From positions 62,001 to 126,000 of the forward strand of contig NZ_WWCN01000001.1 of assembly GCF_009857445.1 (NCBI RefSeq): DNA of 64,000 nt, given 5' to 3'. The position numbers and the translations under genes were made by a program. Positions 7,597-15,425 of this stretch are shown in pieces (position 1 is the first letter of the stretch; each line of letters opens with the position of its first letter). Below the pieces are notes generated by a model that saw only the letters and a list, made by a program, of their open reading frames with translations, did no database searches and was not told the DNA's origin. Source of the stretch: Duganella flavida (GTDB lineage Bacteria > Pseudomonadota > Gammaproteobacteria > Burkholderiales > Burkholderiaceae_D).

Positions 7597-8742
7597 ATGG
7601 CCGATATCGCCACCGAATTGCTGCAACCGCCCGAACACATCCCGGCAGGCTTTGCCTCGCTGTCGCAAGGCGTATTCCACGCATCGACCATTTTGTTCCC
7701 GGACGTGGCGTCCTTTCTTACGCGGCAGGAACAGGCCGGGGTCGGCTACAGCTACGGCCAGAACGGCACACCCACCCATTACGCGTTGATGGAAAAGCTG
7801 GCCCAGCTGGAAGGTGGCGGCCACGCCGTGCTGGTGCCGAGCGGACTGGCCGCGATCACGCTGGTCAGCAGCTGCGTGCTGTCGCACGGCGACCATGTGC
7901 TGCTGCCGGCAGCCGTCTACGGCCCGACCGTGGATGTGACGCGCGAACTGTTTGGGAAATGGGGCGTGCGCTGCTCGACTTATCCTAACGATGCCGGCGT
8001 CGGCATCGCGCAATTTTTTGAACCGCGCACGCGGCTGGTGTGGGTGGAAAGCCCAGCCTCCAACTCGCTGGAAATGCAAGACGTGCCGGCCATTGCGGCA
8101 GCGGCGCGCGCCCACGGCGCACTGGTGGCCATGGATAACACCTGGGCCACGCCGCTCGGCTTCCGGCCACTGGATCACGGCGTCGATTTCTCCATCCAGG
8201 CCTTGACCAAGTATGTGGGCGGCCACTCGGACCTGCTGATGGGTTCCGTCGCCGTGCGTGACGCCGACCGCTACCGGCAGCTGCGCGATACCGCCGAGCT
8301 GCTCGGCTACTACGTCTCTCCCGATGAATGCTTCCTGGCCCTGCGCGGCCTGCCAACGCTGGCCTTGCGGCTGGAGCGCCACTACGCGTCCGCGCTCAAG
8401 TTGGCACAGGCGCTGGAAGGCCATCCGGCGCTAGCCAGCCTGCACTACCCGCCGCTGCCGTCCGATCCCGGCCACGCGCTATGGCAGCGCGACTTCAAGC
8501 TGGGCAGCGGGCTGCTGTCGTTCACGCTGCGCAAGCGCGAATTGGCGGCCGTCGAAAAATTTGTCGCAGCGCTGCGCTATTTCCGCTTGGGGAACAGCTG
8601 GGGCGCAGTCCACAGCCTGGTCGCGGTATCGCCGCTGCGCGCACCGCAGCAAGGCTGGCTGGTGCGCTTGCACGTGGGATTGGAAGATGCGGACGACTTA
8701 ATGAACGATGTCCTGCAAGCGCTGGCCGGCCTGACGCAATAA
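7597..8742 (+). CDS. Cys/Met-metabolism PLP enzyme (cystathionine beta-lyase-like)
   Basis: A 381-residue fold-type I PLP enzyme. YSYGQNGTPTHYALMEKLAQ is the N-terminal active-site segment, PSGLAAITLV the cofactor phosphate loop, VAMDNTWATPL the ring-nitrogen Asp, and SIQALTKYVGGHSDL the PLP-binding lysine. The C-terminal S..L part (RLHVGLEDADDLMNDV) matches cystathionine beta-lyase and gamma-synthase relatives. It could cleave cystathionine or another thioether. It is third in a gntR / hydrolase / lyase operon, a context unlike standard methionine biosynthesis, so a catabolic role with an amide or sulfur compound is possible. Confidence 0.9.
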   Translation: MADIATELLQPPEHIPAGFASLSQGVFHASTILFPDVASFLTRQEQAGVGYSYGQNGTPTHYALMEKLAQLEGGGHAVLVPSGLAAITLVSSCVLSHGDHVLLPAAVYGPTVDVTRELFGKWGVRCSTYPNDAGVGIAQFFEPRTRLVWVESPASNSLEMQDVPAIAAAARAHGALVAMDNTWATPLGFRPLDHGVDFSIQALTKYVGGHSDLLMGSVAVRDADRYRQLRDTAELLGYYVSPDECFLALRGLPTLALRLERHYASALKLAQALEGHPALASLHYPPLPSDPGHALWQRDFKLGSGLLSFTLRKRELAAVEKFVAALRYFRLGNSWGAVHSLVAVSPLRAPQQGWLVRLHVGLEDADDLMNDVLQALAGLTQ

Positions 8743-8763
8743 GCTGCTCGACTTCCTCGCGGA

Positions 8764-9774
8764 TCAGGCACCGGCCCGCGCCAGCGAGGCCCGCAGCGTC
8801 ATGGTGACCGGATAGTCGCGGCTCACCGGACGCTGCAAGTCGTAGCAGCGGTTCAGCAAATCGCTGACGCCGTTCTGCGTCATCTCCCGCCACGGCATGT
8901 GCACTGTACTCAGCCGTGGAGCGGAAAACTCGGCGCTCGGCGTGTCGTCGTAGCCGATCACCGAAATCTCGTGCGGCACGCGGATGCCGGCTTCCTGGAA
9001 GTAGGACAGCGCACCGGCCGCCATCTCATCATTGGCGCAAAACATGGCCGAGCAGCGCTGCCCCGACTCCACCAGCTCCTTGGCCGCCGACCAGCCACCG
9101 GCCGGCGAAAAGTCTTTCTCCACCACCCACATCTTGCCGGTATCGACGCCGGCCAATTCCAGTTCGCGCTTGAAGGCATCCACCCGCACCACGTTGTCGG
9201 GCAGGCTGGCCGGGCCCGACACCAGCGCTATCTCGCGGTGGCCGTGATCGAGCAAAGTACGCGCGGCGATCTTGCCGCCCAGCGTGTGGTCCACCGTGAA
9301 GCAATGGTCGGCAATGCTGTCGAACACATGGTTAAGCACCACCATCGGCGGCGGCCGCGCGCCCAGTGCGCTGATGTCTTCTTCCAGCAGCACGTTGGTC
9401 ATCAGGATCAAACCGTCGCAGCCGCGCTCGACCAAAAACGCCATGCCCTCGATGGCTTGCTGGCGCGCCCCGCCAAGGCCAGCGCCGAAGGCCACCACCA
9501 TGTGCAGCCCGGCCGCGCGCAATTCGGTATCGATGATTTGCAGGATGGGCGTGTAGAAGGTGCCGCTCAGCACCGGGATGTAGACACCGATCATCTTGCT
9601 GTTCCCGGACAGCAGCGTGCGCGCCGCATGCGACGGCCGGAAGCCCAGCTCATCGATGGCGGCCCGCACCTTGGCCAGCGTCGCCGGCGACACCGAGCCC
9701 TTGCCGCTGACCACGCGCGATGCCGTACCCAGTCCCACGCCCGCCAGCCGGGCTACGTCTTTAATGGTCGCCAC
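8764..9774 (-). CDS. LacI-family transcriptional regulator
   Basis: A 336-residue LacI/GalR protein. The N-terminal HTH ATIKDVARLAGVGLGTASRV and hinge helix ATLAKVRAAIDELGFRPSHA are followed by a periplasmic-binding-protein-like sugar domain with CDGLILM, SAMFCANDEMAAGAL and ISVIGYDDTPSAEF. It senses a sugar or related ligand and represses in its absence. Its start lies inside the end of the polysaccharide deacetylase gene, so the two form one unit. A LacI-type operator lies just before that unit, and near-identical sites lie before the TonB receptor at 15.4 kb, which suggests its regulon. Confidence 0.93.
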   Translation of the reverse strand: MATIKDVARLAGVGLGTASRVVSGKGSVSPATLAKVRAAIDELGFRPSHAARTLLSGNSKMIGVYIPVLSGTFYTPILQIIDTELRAAGLHMVVAFGAGLGGARQQAIEGMAFLVERGCDGLILMTNVLLEEDISALGARPPPMVVLNHVFDSIADHCFTVDHTLGGKIAARTLLDHGHREIALVSGPASLPDNVVRVDAFKRELELAGVDTGKMWVVEKDFSPAGGWSAAKELVESGQRCSAMFCANDEMAAGALSYFQEAGIRVPHEISVIGYDDTPSAEFSAPRLSTVHMPWREMTQNGVSDLLNRCYDLQRPVSRDYPVTMTLRASLARAGA

Positions 9775-10564
9775 GTTGTTTTTTCACGTAAGTCATAATG
9801 TTGAGAAAAGTATCAGTCCAGTATAACCGACGGTGCTCCGCCAGATACCGCACCAGCTCCTCATGCGCCGGCGTGCTGGTGGTGATGTAGTCGCCGCCGA
9901 TGCCGTGGAAGGTGAAATTCACCATGGTGCCGCGCTCGGCCGCCTGCTGTACCAGCGCGATCAGCTGCTGCCCGCTCAAGCCTTCCGACGCCGCCACGCC
10001 CACCGCATGCAGGTCGAGCGTGGCCATCGATGGCGTCACCGCCGCCCCGCTCACCTTGATGCCGGCAAAGGCGTCGCGCAAGCCCGGCAGATAGTCGCTA
10101 CCAGAAGCCAGCACGTCGCCGCAAGGCACAGTGTAAGTACGCTCGCGCTTACCGTCGATGGCGAACAGCATGGTGTTCCCCAGCCGCACCTGGTCCTGCA
10201 TCTGCGCCGCCGTGGTGGTGTCAAGGTCGCGCTGCGGCTGCACCCACTCGTGGCCGGGCGCCTTGCGCGAACACTGGTGGAACAGTCTGTGGTTGCCCAG
10301 CTCATGGCCATGGGCCGCCGCGCGCCGCCAGTCGGCCATGCGCTTATCCACCGCCGGGTTGGATAGCTGCAAATAGAAGCTGCCCTTCAGGTCGTACTGG
10401 TCAAGGGTGGGAATGGCGTTGTCCAGCTGCGAATCGAGCGCATCGTCATAGGCCAGGCTGACCGCCGCGCGGGCGCCGTGCGGCCAGGGGAAAGCAGGTT
10501 CGGCGGCGGCTGTGTAAGGCGCCAGCAGCAGCGCTGCCAAGGTCAAGCAGGTGCGTAATGTCAT
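9761..10564 (-). CDS. Exported polysaccharide deacetylase family protein
   Basis: A 267-residue protein. The start at 10564 gives a signal peptide (MTLRTCLTLAALLLAPYTAA); an earlier in-frame ATG would run through the operator. The NodB-like fold shows AAVSLAYDDALDSQLDNAIP (the usual catalytic TFDDG here reads AYDDA, with the two Asp kept), HGHELGNHRLFHQC (the metal-binding HxxxH type motif) and TMVNFTFHGIGGDY. It would remove N- or O-acetyl groups from an extracellular or periplasmic glycan. It overlaps the lacI gene by 14 bases and is preceded by a LacI-type operator. Confidence 0.88.
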   Translation of the reverse strand: MTLRTCLTLAALLLAPYTAAAEPAFPWPHGARAAVSLAYDDALDSQLDNAIPTLDQYDLKGSFYLQLSNPAVDKRMADWRRAAAHGHELGNHRLFHQCSRKAPGHEWVQPQRDLDTTTAAQMQDQVRLGNTMLFAIDGKRERTYTVPCGDVLASGSDYLPGLRDAFAGIKVSGAAVTPSMATLDLHAVGVAASEGLSGQQLIALVQQAAERGTMVNFTFHGIGGDYITTSTPAHEELVRYLAEHRRLYWTDTFLNIMTYVKKQRGDH

Positions 10565-10578
10565 CCGGGGTCGCCCAA

Positions 10579-10592
10579 TGGAAACGTTCCCA
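10579..10592 (-). promoter_or_regulatory. LacI-type operator before deacetylase-lacI
   Basis: TGGAAACGTTCCCA is palindromic at 12 of 14 positions around a central AACGTT, the form typical of LacI/GalR operators. It lies 14 bases upstream of the deacetylase start codon, well placed for autoregulation of the deacetylase-lacI unit. Confidence 0.7.
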
Positions 10593-10634
10593 CAGAATGA
10601 CACTACCCACCGATAATGTCAACTAAGCTCAAAT

Positions 10635-10949
10635 TCACTTTTCGTGTATCACGAACAGAATAGCGCCTGTTTTCTTTGAAATGCGAATCATGAAATTCCC
10701 GCCTGGGGCGGGGTATGTCCCGCCCTCTACCGTCCATACACCTTTGCGTAGATCGATCCTGAAAGGTTTTTGCCGTTGAATGGTTTCTACGCCATAGATC
10801 GGTACTAAGACAGCCTCGGCGATCAGAGCTGCCGTTTGCTGATCTGGTACAAAGCCCTCCGGTGGACGGTAGCCAGCTTGTGCATCTTTTGCTGTCGCAA
10901 AATCGGCGACAGCAAATAACAGCACAAAGAAGAGCGTCATAACACGCAT
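10635..10949 (-). CDS. NTF2-fold immunity protein
   Basis: A 104-residue protein with an N-terminal signal-like stretch (MRVMTLFFVLLFAVADFATA). The body VPDQQTAALIAEAVLVPIYG, QKPFRIDLRKGVWTVEGG and GGNFMIRISKKTGAILFVIH follows the pattern of the NTF2-fold (YbbC/YhhH) immunity family known from polymorphic toxin loci. Its ATG shares one base with the stop of the upstream Rhs gene, so it is coupled to it. It should bind and neutralise the Rhs C-terminal domain; a signal peptide would place this in the periplasm. Functional pairing is inferred from position and family. Confidence 0.8.
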   Translation of the reverse strand: MRVMTLFFVLLFAVADFATAKDAQAGYRPPEGFVPDQQTAALIAEAVLVPIYGVETIQRQKPFRIDLRKGVWTVEGGTYPAPGGNFMIRISKKTGAILFVIHEK

Positions 10950-13900
10950 TATTTGATTCCTCTGGCAACGAGCCGGTCCGGAACCGGATTCAAATCACGA
11001 TGATACGGCCGTCCACGCACAGGCACATATTTCAACACGTCCCCGGCAGGCGTAGCTACATAGGTCGCCACGCCCTCACAATCGGCAACTGTTTTATCAT
11101 GGCCTGAAATGATGTTTGCACGATGCCCACCCGTATCGGCAGCATGTGTATGGTAAGCCCCAGCAGCCGTCCCAATACTGGCATCAACCGGCGGGTGGCG
11201 GTATAACTGAGACTTCATTCCCAGTTCAGGCCATCCGTAGGTGTAGCGACCGTCTTTCAGTTTATAAAGTCGGCCACCAATTTCCAAGTCGATCTGGATT
11301 GACAAAGCATTGACATACTTGAGGGCGTCCTTCGCCGCAGCATCAAGCGTCTGGAATCGGTCACCTGGCATAAAGCCAAGGGGATCAGTCTGCGACACAG
11401 GATTGCCACCAACATAAGCGTATAAGTTGATGCCGCCGTCCAAACCAATCGGATCGGTCTGCAAATAACGTCCCAGCGCAGGATCGTAATAGCGATTAAG
11501 GTTATATGCAAGACCTGTTTCCTGATCCAGATACTGCCCTGGGAAGAATAAATTGAGACCACCTACCGTGTCAGTCGACACCGTGCGATCAAATACCGCA
11601 TTGGCCGCTCGCCACGCTACCAGACCGCTAGCGTTGGTCAACACTTCTGGCCGACCAAGATGGTCGTTGTGGCTCGCATAAAAAACGCCACCGCGTACAA
11701 TACCCAGCAACTCCCCGGACAGCCAAACATAATTAGTCACGGTACTCCCCGCCTCGACCAGTAAGTCGCCAGAAGGGCTATACACGAACGAAGTGCCAAC
11801 GCCACCTGCCAGCTTATAAGCACGTTGGTCGAACGCGTTGTAGCGATAGTCACCAACCACCGTGCCATTAATGCTCACTTTACTCAAGCGGCTGAATCCG
11901 TCGTATTCATAGACACGATTGCCGTCGGTACGCGTCTCGCTACTAATATTCCCGGCGCCGTTATAGAACAAGCTACGGGATTTTCCATTGCCACTCCAGG
12001 CATCCAGCCGATTGCTGACACTACTCACTGTATAGCTGTAGCTGATACCTTGACGTGACTGGCTAATTCGGTTATCGACCTTATCCCATCCAAAGCTCTG
12101 CGCGTCACTGCTGCGCGAAGTTGACGATAAGCGGTCCGAAGCATCGTAGCCGAAAACTTGATTCATGGCCGAGTTAATCGCATCGCTCATACTCTGAATC
12201 AAGTCAGCATTGTTATAAGCCAGCGTCAGATTGTGTGCAGACGAGCTCACAAGTTGTGTAGTTCGTCCGTCGGTATCCAACGTGAGCAATCGAGGCAACC
12301 CATTGCCGAAGCGCCAACCATAGCGAACCTCCGTCGCTGGCTGATACAGGAAACTATCTGCCAGTATCGCCCCTACGCCGGCAAGCGAACTACGCACACG
12401 CGACGGGCGTCCATAACTGTCATACTCATAAGTCAGGGATAGCCCGTTCGGGTAGGTCATACCAGTTTGGCGGCCCGCACTATCGTAAGTCCAGCCAACA
12501 CTGTAACTAACTCCGTTGATGACCGTGATCTGAGAAGTAAGCTGTGCCGCAGTGTTATAGGTATAGGTGGTATTGCCAGTTTGGTCCACCACCCGCGTCA
12601 ACTGACCATGCGACCAGTCGCTTTCATCGTAATAATAATTGCTCACCGTCGTACCGTTGCTGCGCGTCTTGAGCCGCTTCAGCAAATCCCAGGTATACCC
12701 TATGGTGTTACCATCAGCATGGGTCTCACCGCTCAGCATCCCTGCGCTGTCATAGGCATAAGTTGAAGTGCCGCTGTCCGGACTAATGATGCTGGTGATG
12801 TCGCCAAGCCCGTTGTAACTATACTTGGTCTGCAGACCGCGATGATCAGTCACCGTTTGTAGACGGCCCTCGGCATTGTAGGTGTATTGAGTGATGCCAC
12901 CATCGGGAGCGGTTGTTTTGGTAAGCCGGTTTTGCGCATCATACTCATGTGTTGTTTCATGCCCCAACGCATCTTTACGGCTAGTCGGATTACCATTTTT
13001 ATCGTATCGGAAGTTAACGCTACTGCCTAGCGTGCCAGTATCGGTATACACTCGTCCGAGCGAATCCTTAGTCAAGGTATTAGTGAATGATCCGCTGGCC
13101 GTTTCAACTGGCGTCGTCCCACTGAGGCCAGGTACATTCCGGGATGAGCTGGTGATCTGCTTTTTATTGGGGACATCCAGGCTAATTGTCTGGAATTGGT
13201 TTAGCGCATTCCCTACCTGTTCCAGTCTCAATCCGCTGTTATAGCGGAAGCGCTCCACGCTACCTTCTGGATAAGCAATATCAGTCGGCATATGCGCATG
13301 GTTATACGAGGTGGTAGTTACGCTCGGTCCTTGTGCCAACATTTGCGTGGTCTGAGTGAGATTACCAGTCAGATCATATTGGTAATCGTAAGTGACCCCG
13401 TTAATGTCTGTATATCGTCCTGGATGCCCCATCTGATCGTAATTTGACCATGACTCCTGCTGGCCCAGTGGATTTGTCAGGGTCATCAGATTGCCCTGCG
13501 TATCAAAGTTGTAAGTGGTGACACTATTGCCGTATGCCAAACGCTCCGTCACAATAATACTTTCCAGCACGCCGGAGGGCCAGAAACTGTGGGCGTAGCC
13601 GGTTTCCTGAACCGCGGTGGTTTTCAAATCCGTGTTTTTAACATTAGTTATCCGACGAAAATCGCGACCGCTGGTCGAATACGTGTAGTTGATTCGAGCA
13701 TAAGCAACGCCGGAAACGTCACGATACTCAGTCGATAACAGATCATCCGTATTCCAAGTATTGACTTCGGTCAGCGCCGCTGCAGTACCAGCGGCGCTCG
13801 TTACTGATAGCAGTTTGCCAGCAGTATCAAAGGAGTAATCAGTTTTGTTTCCATTCCAGTCAATGGTGTAATCGACATTCCCTACTGCGTCATAGACAGT

Positions 13901-15139
13901 CTGAGCCCCAGCCAATGGGCAAGTGGAGCTAGCCGCACGCGAGGTCGAACTAACCTTGAGCTCTCCCAATACTGAAGTGAAATTGTAGGTGGTGGACTGA
14001 CCGCGTACGTCAGTCAAAGTGGTCTGATTGGTACCGTATGCGAAGCGATCCACTTCCTCTCCGTTTTCCAACCCGCTTTGTGCTACCCGATTACTAGTAT
14101 CGTAGCTATAACGACTATAACGCACGCCATTGATCGACATGCCCGTCAGCAGTCTGGGCTTACCCGCCACCTCATAGTGATACTCACGGATATCTGGCGA
14201 CGAGCCAGGCGAAGTCACCTTCGACAGCATGCCATTGGTGTTGTACTCATAAGCCCAGGTACTGCCATTCGGGTCTGTCACTTGGGTAACATGCGTAGTG
14301 TTGGCATCCCAAGTAAAGCGCACGGTTTGTCCGGATGCATTGGTCACCGAAGTAAGTTTATTGCCACCGCTAGAGGTCAGCGCAGCACCAGCATCGTCCG
14401 TAATACTGGAAAATAAACCATTGCTTTGATAGCGGTATGTCACATTATCTCGATATAACTGCCATCCACTGCCATCACGTTTGTAGATGAGGCGGCCAGT
14501 AGAGGCGTAGTCGCCACTCTTATAGATCAGCGTGCCGTCTCCAGGTTCGCCATAATAGCCATACACAATTTGCGTACCATCGTTGTCGGTGACTGCGACC
14601 GTACTCGGCGTGCAATAGTTACCGGACACTCGGATGCAGCCTTGAGTCGTATAGCTGAGGGCTGGCAAGGCTAGGCTGGAATACCAATTATCGCCAAATA
14701 AGAAGCTCCCTTGCGCCGGCTGCCGATCCATCGCATAACTACGATAAGTACGCGTCAAACCCAGCCCGTAATCACCGAATGATTGAAAATCGACCTGCTC
14801 CAGGTATTTTTCCCCCGTAGCCAATACCACAGGCCGCGTCGTGCCAGGGTTTACCGAGGGAATTCCTGTGCAATTAGGATCAGGAATAGCCGTATTCTTG
14901 GAGTTGCCTTTAGTCTTTTTTCGGGTGGCCGTCATAACGACCCGCGGCATCACAACGTTTGGATCTGACTTTGTAATGACAGGCCCCCCGTTGCCGCCTA
15001 TCGAGCTATTCCAAGCACCGGGCTCCCCCTTGCCGGAGTTGCCATAAATAGTCACAGACGTCTGTGCAGCACTAAGCCCCGGTTGTAGGAGCCACAAAAA
15101 ACAAAGTGTACAGGTCACGCTCGATAGAAGAGATTTCAT
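10949..15139 (-). CDS. Rhs/YD-repeat protein with C-terminal DUF4329-like toxin domain
   Basis: A 1396-residue protein. The chosen ATG has GGAGA upstream and gives a signal peptide (MKSLLSSVTCTLCFLWLLQP); an in-frame start 18 codons earlier does not. The middle holds many YD repeats (YEYNTNGMLSKV, YDAQNRLTKT, YNAEGRLQTV) that form the Rhs shell, ending with the core motif RYYDPALGRYLQTDPIGLDG and YVGGNPVSQTDPLGF. After this come about 130 unique residues with YHTHAADTGGHR and IISGHDK, resembling DUF4329. Base composition is clearly lower in GC than the flanks. Secretion looks Sec-dependent, with no VgrG or PAAR partner nearby. Confidence 0.92.
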   Translation of the reverse strand: MKSLLSSVTCTLCFLWLLQPGLSAAQTSVTIYGNSGKGEPGAWNSSIGGNGGPVITKSDPNVVMPRVVMTATRKKTKGNSKNTAIPDPNCTGIPSVNPGTTRPVVLATGEKYLEQVDFQSFGDYGLGLTRTYRSYAMDRQPAQGSFLFGDNWYSSLALPALSYTTQGCIRVSGNYCTPSTVAVTDNDGTQIVYGYYGEPGDGTLIYKSGDYASTGRLIYKRDGSGWQLYRDNVTYRYQSNGLFSSITDDAGAALTSSGGNKLTSVTNASGQTVRFTWDANTTHVTQVTDPNGSTWAYEYNTNGMLSKVTSPGSSPDIREYHYEVAGKPRLLTGMSINGVRYSRYSYDTSNRVAQSGLENGEEVDRFAYGTNQTTLTDVRGQSTTYNFTSVLGELKVSSTSRAASSTCPLAGAQTVYDAVGNVDYTIDWNGNKTDYSFDTAGKLLSVTSAAGTAAALTEVNTWNTDDLLSTEYRDVSGVAYARINYTYSTSGRDFRRITNVKNTDLKTTAVQETGYAHSFWPSGVLESIIVTERLAYGNSVTTYNFDTQGNLMTLTNPLGQQESWSNYDQMGHPGRYTDINGVTYDYQYDLTGNLTQTTQMLAQGPSVTTTSYNHAHMPTDIAYPEGSVERFRYNSGLRLEQVGNALNQFQTISLDVPNKKQITSSSRNVPGLSGTTPVETASGSFTNTLTKDSLGRVYTDTGTLGSSVNFRYDKNGNPTSRKDALGHETTHEYDAQNRLTKTTAPDGGITQYTYNAEGRLQTVTDHRGLQTKYSYNGLGDITSIISPDSGTSTYAYDSAGMLSGETHADGNTIGYTWDLLKRLKTRSNGTTVSNYYYDESDWSHGQLTRVVDQTGNTTYTYNTAAQLTSQITVINGVSYSVGWTYDSAGRQTGMTYPNGLSLTYEYDSYGRPSRVRSSLAGVGAILADSFLYQPATEVRYGWRFGNGLPRLLTLDTDGRTTQLVSSSAHNLTLAYNNADLIQSMSDAINSAMNQVFGYDASDRLSSTSRSSDAQSFGWDKVDNRISQSRQGISYSYTVSSVSNRLDAWSGNGKSRSLFYNGAGNISSETRTDGNRVYEYDGFSRLSKVSINGTVVGDYRYNAFDQRAYKLAGGVGTSFVYSPSGDLLVEAGSTVTNYVWLSGELLGIVRGGVFYASHNDHLGRPEVLTNASGLVAWRAANAVFDRTVSTDTVGGLNLFFPGQYLDQETGLAYNLNRYYDPALGRYLQTDPIGLDGGINLYAYVGGNPVSQTDPLGFMPGDRFQTLDAAAKDALKYVNALSIQIDLEIGGRLYKLKDGRYTYGWPELGMKSQLYRHPPVDASIGTAAGAYHTHAADTGGHRANIISGHDKTVADCEGVATYVATPAGDVLKYVPVRGRPYHRDLNPVPDRLVARGIK

Positions 15140-15244
15140 CGCGTCTCCATCATGGTTTCGATTGCAAAAAAAGATAACCTTAAAGGCAATCATACCAGCA
15201 GGAATTTACTCTCCATCATCTTTTTTCTAAGAAGTGTCGCTTTT

Positions 15245-15258
15245 TGGAAACGATACCA
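15245..15258 (+). promoter_or_regulatory. Upstream LacI-type half-conserved operator
   Basis: TGGAAACGATACCA keeps the TGG...CCA ends and the central CG of LacI-family operators. It lies about 55 bases upstream of the predicted -35 box of the TonB receptor gene and 97 bases from a second, better site; two-site looping would fit a LacI tetramer or dimer pair. Confidence 0.5.
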
Positions 15259-15299
15259 TAGTTCTTTCATGCAAGTTATGGCATCGATAGGTGTTCAAA

Positions 15300-15329
15300 T
15301 TGACTTTGAAAATTATTCGATGATATATT
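15300..15329 (+). promoter_or_regulatory. Promoter of the TonB receptor gene
   Basis: TTGACT at 15300-15305 and TATATT at 15324-15329 with an 18-bp spacer. The predicted start would fall near 15336, just before the perfect inverted repeat at 15341-15356. Confidence 0.6.
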
Positions 15330-15340
15330 TGACACCATAG

Positions 15341-15356
15341 TTGGAAACCTTTCCAA
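15341..15356 (+). promoter_or_regulatory. LacI-type operator in the TonB receptor leader
   Basis: A perfect inverted repeat TTGGAAA-CC-TTTCCAA. The inner 14 bases differ at one position from the ideal LacI-type TGGAAACGTTTCCA. It lies immediately downstream of the predicted transcription start, a position at which a bound repressor would block transcription. Confidence 0.7.
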
Positions 15357-15425
15357 GCCGCCGGCTCTCTGGATAGGAAAAGCAGTAGATAAAGCGTTGT
15401 TGTTTATAAAAACACAGGAGATACC

